Source: Eutreptiella sp. 'Long Island Sound 2002' (lineage: Eukaryota > Euglenozoa > Euglenophyceae > Eutreptiales > Eutreptiaceae). From it: 64,000 nt of DNA. The stretch lies in NCBI GenBank assembly GCA_964036045.1, contig OZ038378.1:172615285-172679284 (forward strand), written 5' to 3'. The notes beneath the pieces are model-generated. The model was not told the origin of the DNA and did not search any database. It saw nothing but the letters and a program-made list of their open reading frames with translations. Shown in pieces: positions 62,522 through 64,000 of the stretch; the stretch's first letter is position 1; each line of letters begins with the position of its first letter. Both the position numbers and the translations under genes were made by a program.

Positions 62522-64000
62522 CAGCTGACTGGACAGAGCATTACAGGGCAGACCCATTTTTTGAGTCGCATTGGGAGACGTTAGAAGCAGACACTGTCCT
62601 TGACATCAATGGATGCGAGTATGTATATTATCAAGGAAAGGTCAGGTCAGAAGGTAAAATTTGCGTCCCTGTCAGCCTGATTACCAAGGTGTGCAAGGCT
62701 ACACATGAGTTTGCACACCCTGGAGTACAAAAGAGTACTGAGATGATGGACAGACGGTACAAGTTCACTGTACCCAAGAGACAGTGGACTGATGTGTTAT
62801 CAGCGGTAATTGAAGGGTGCCCAGTGTGCCAGGCGACTAAACACCGACGTGGCACACAGCCCGAGTCCAATCACTCATACCCGATCCCTGAGTATCCCTT
62901 CAGTAGTATTTGTATTGATTTCTGTGATCTCAGTTCGATGCCATGCACACACAGAGACACAGAGTATGATTACGTATTAGTAGTAGTGTGTAGGCTTACG
63001 GGTTATGTCATTGCAACCCCCTGCCAGAAATCCCTCACGGCAGAGGGTTTGGCAGAATTATTTTTGGAAAAAGTGGTACAGTTTGCGGGGCTGCCACATA
63101 CGATATTTACAGACCATGATCATTTGATCAATGCGAAATTTTTTCATACGCTATGCAGCCAAGCGGGGGTGGATGTTAAAAACAGTCCCATATACCGCCC
63201 ACGATCCAACGGCAGAGCGGAACGGGCAGTGCAAACTGTAATCACGAGTCTGCGAAAATTTTTGATGCAGACAAAGAAAAAGAATTGGGTTCAACTGCTT
63301 CCGTTGGCGGTTTGGACCAGCAATGACATCCCTGGTGTTGTATCGGGGTACTCTCCCCATTATCTCATGTTTGGGAGGAATCCCATAGGTTTTGGAGATT
63401 GTCCTCCTGTGATCCCTTAACATGGTTCAGAGGATGCAGTACAATTTTTCAGTAAACTGATAGAGGACAGGAGGTATGTGCAGGAAAAGTTGCAGGCCCA
63501 GCATGATAAGCTGGCCAAGGCTTATCATAAAGCACATCCTACTCACGTGTACGAGAAAGGGGAGCGGGTATGGTACAAGGGGCACCAAAAGGACACAAAT
63601 TCCAAACTGCAGAGGGTTTGGACAGGCCCAGGTGAGATCCTGGCCCGGCAGGGCCGGAATCAATATACAGTGGCCACGGAGAGAGGAGAGGTGGTTCTGG
63701 ATTCCATGAGGATTAAACCGTACATACCCCCCCATACAGAGCAGGGAGAGGACACACAGACACCTCCGTTACATTACTATACGGATCAGGATTTCCTGAT
63801 CGAAACGGACACATACGTGTTAGAAAAAGTTTTGGACCACAAACCCAAAAGGGCGACGTCCAAACAGCCAAAACAGTGGTTGGTAAAATACAAGGGCTAC
63901 CCTGAGCCTGAGTGGCAGCCAGCCAGCTCATTTTTGCACGACATTAATGATGACTGGCTGGCGTACAACGCAAAGCACGGCATTTCTGTGGACTTGCGAG
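62522..64000 (+). pseudogene. pol: Element D Pol, part 3: integrase and chromodomain, with a TAA, cut by the window edge
   Basis: In the shifted frame the integrase is complete. The finger has THEFAHPGVQ with CPVCQATK. The catalytic residues are D in SICIDFCDL, D in FTDHDHLI and E in SNGRAERAV. A TAA at 63418-63420 then interrupts VIP-HGSEDAVQFF; element B has Glu at that place, so one base change explains it. The same frame continues through a GPG variant of the GPY/F module (RVWTGPGEILARQG, about 63616-63655) into a chromodomain (YVLEKVLDHK, WLVKYKGYPEPEWQP, about 63810-63920) and is still open at the edge. Confidence 0.85.

Larger units (their letters stand above)
57971..64000 (+). mobile_element. 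Element D, right part: dUTPase to chromodomain, running off the window
   Basis: Continues the pol frame broken at 40804. The 3' LTR is beyond the window edge. A frameshift near 62515 and a TAA at 63418-63420 show that D has also decayed by point mutation. Confidence 0.88.

Noticed and set aside
1-64000. Search for tRNA, rRNA or host protein-coding genes
   Set aside because: No cloverleaf, rRNA core or recognisable cellular enzyme apart from domains inside the retroelements.

Overview
The window is a stack of LTR retrotransposons of the Ty3/gypsy (Metaviridae) type from a nuclear genome. I see no host housekeeping gene, tRNA, rRNA or CRISPR array. Chromodomain-tipped integrases, nested insertions, satellite-like arrays and long non-coding stretches point to a large, repeat-rich eukaryotic genome, most likely a microalga. 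The proteins resemble, from memory only, those of the prasinophyte Cymbomonas; this is a guess and not a test.

Layout. (1) 1-4990, minus strand: decayed element A (gag pieces, protease, methyltransferase-like domain, start of RT), with a second RT-like ORF lodged in its gag. (2) 4990-13473: no convincing gene; a 41-bp tandem array with an inverted block (6075-7697), an AACAC array, long G-tracts, short duplications, then the outer flank of element C. (3) 13479-26792, minus: element B, complete and apparently young (1,167-bp LTRs, TSD AAGAG, PBS, gag, pol, PPT), inserted next to the 3' end of element C. (4) 26798-34153, minus: element C gag and pol, with a frameshift and a TGA in pol. (5) 35180-40804 and 57971-64000, plus: element D, split by (6) 40805-57966, minus: element E, 17.2 kb with 2,955-bp LTRs and TSD GTAT. 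Removing E and one GTAT puts the two halves of D pol back in one frame.

Shared architecture. B and D form one group: very long coiled-coil Gag, then protease - dUTPase - methyltransferase-like domain - RT - RNase H - integrase - chromodomain. A, C and E form a second group without dUTPase but with the methyltransferase-like domain in the same place, between protease and RT. In all four elements where the gag/pol junction is present (B, C, D, E), pol follows gag in the same frame after one stop codon (UAA in B, UAG in C, D and E). This suggests stop-codon readthrough instead of frameshifting as the way Pol is made. E has a second in-frame stop (UAA) inside gag.

History from the sequence: A, C and D are older and broken; B and E are later insertions whose LTR pairs differ at only about 4 and about 17 positions by eye. 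ATG starts are given where one exists; the pol regions have no ATG at their head and are taken as readthrough extensions.
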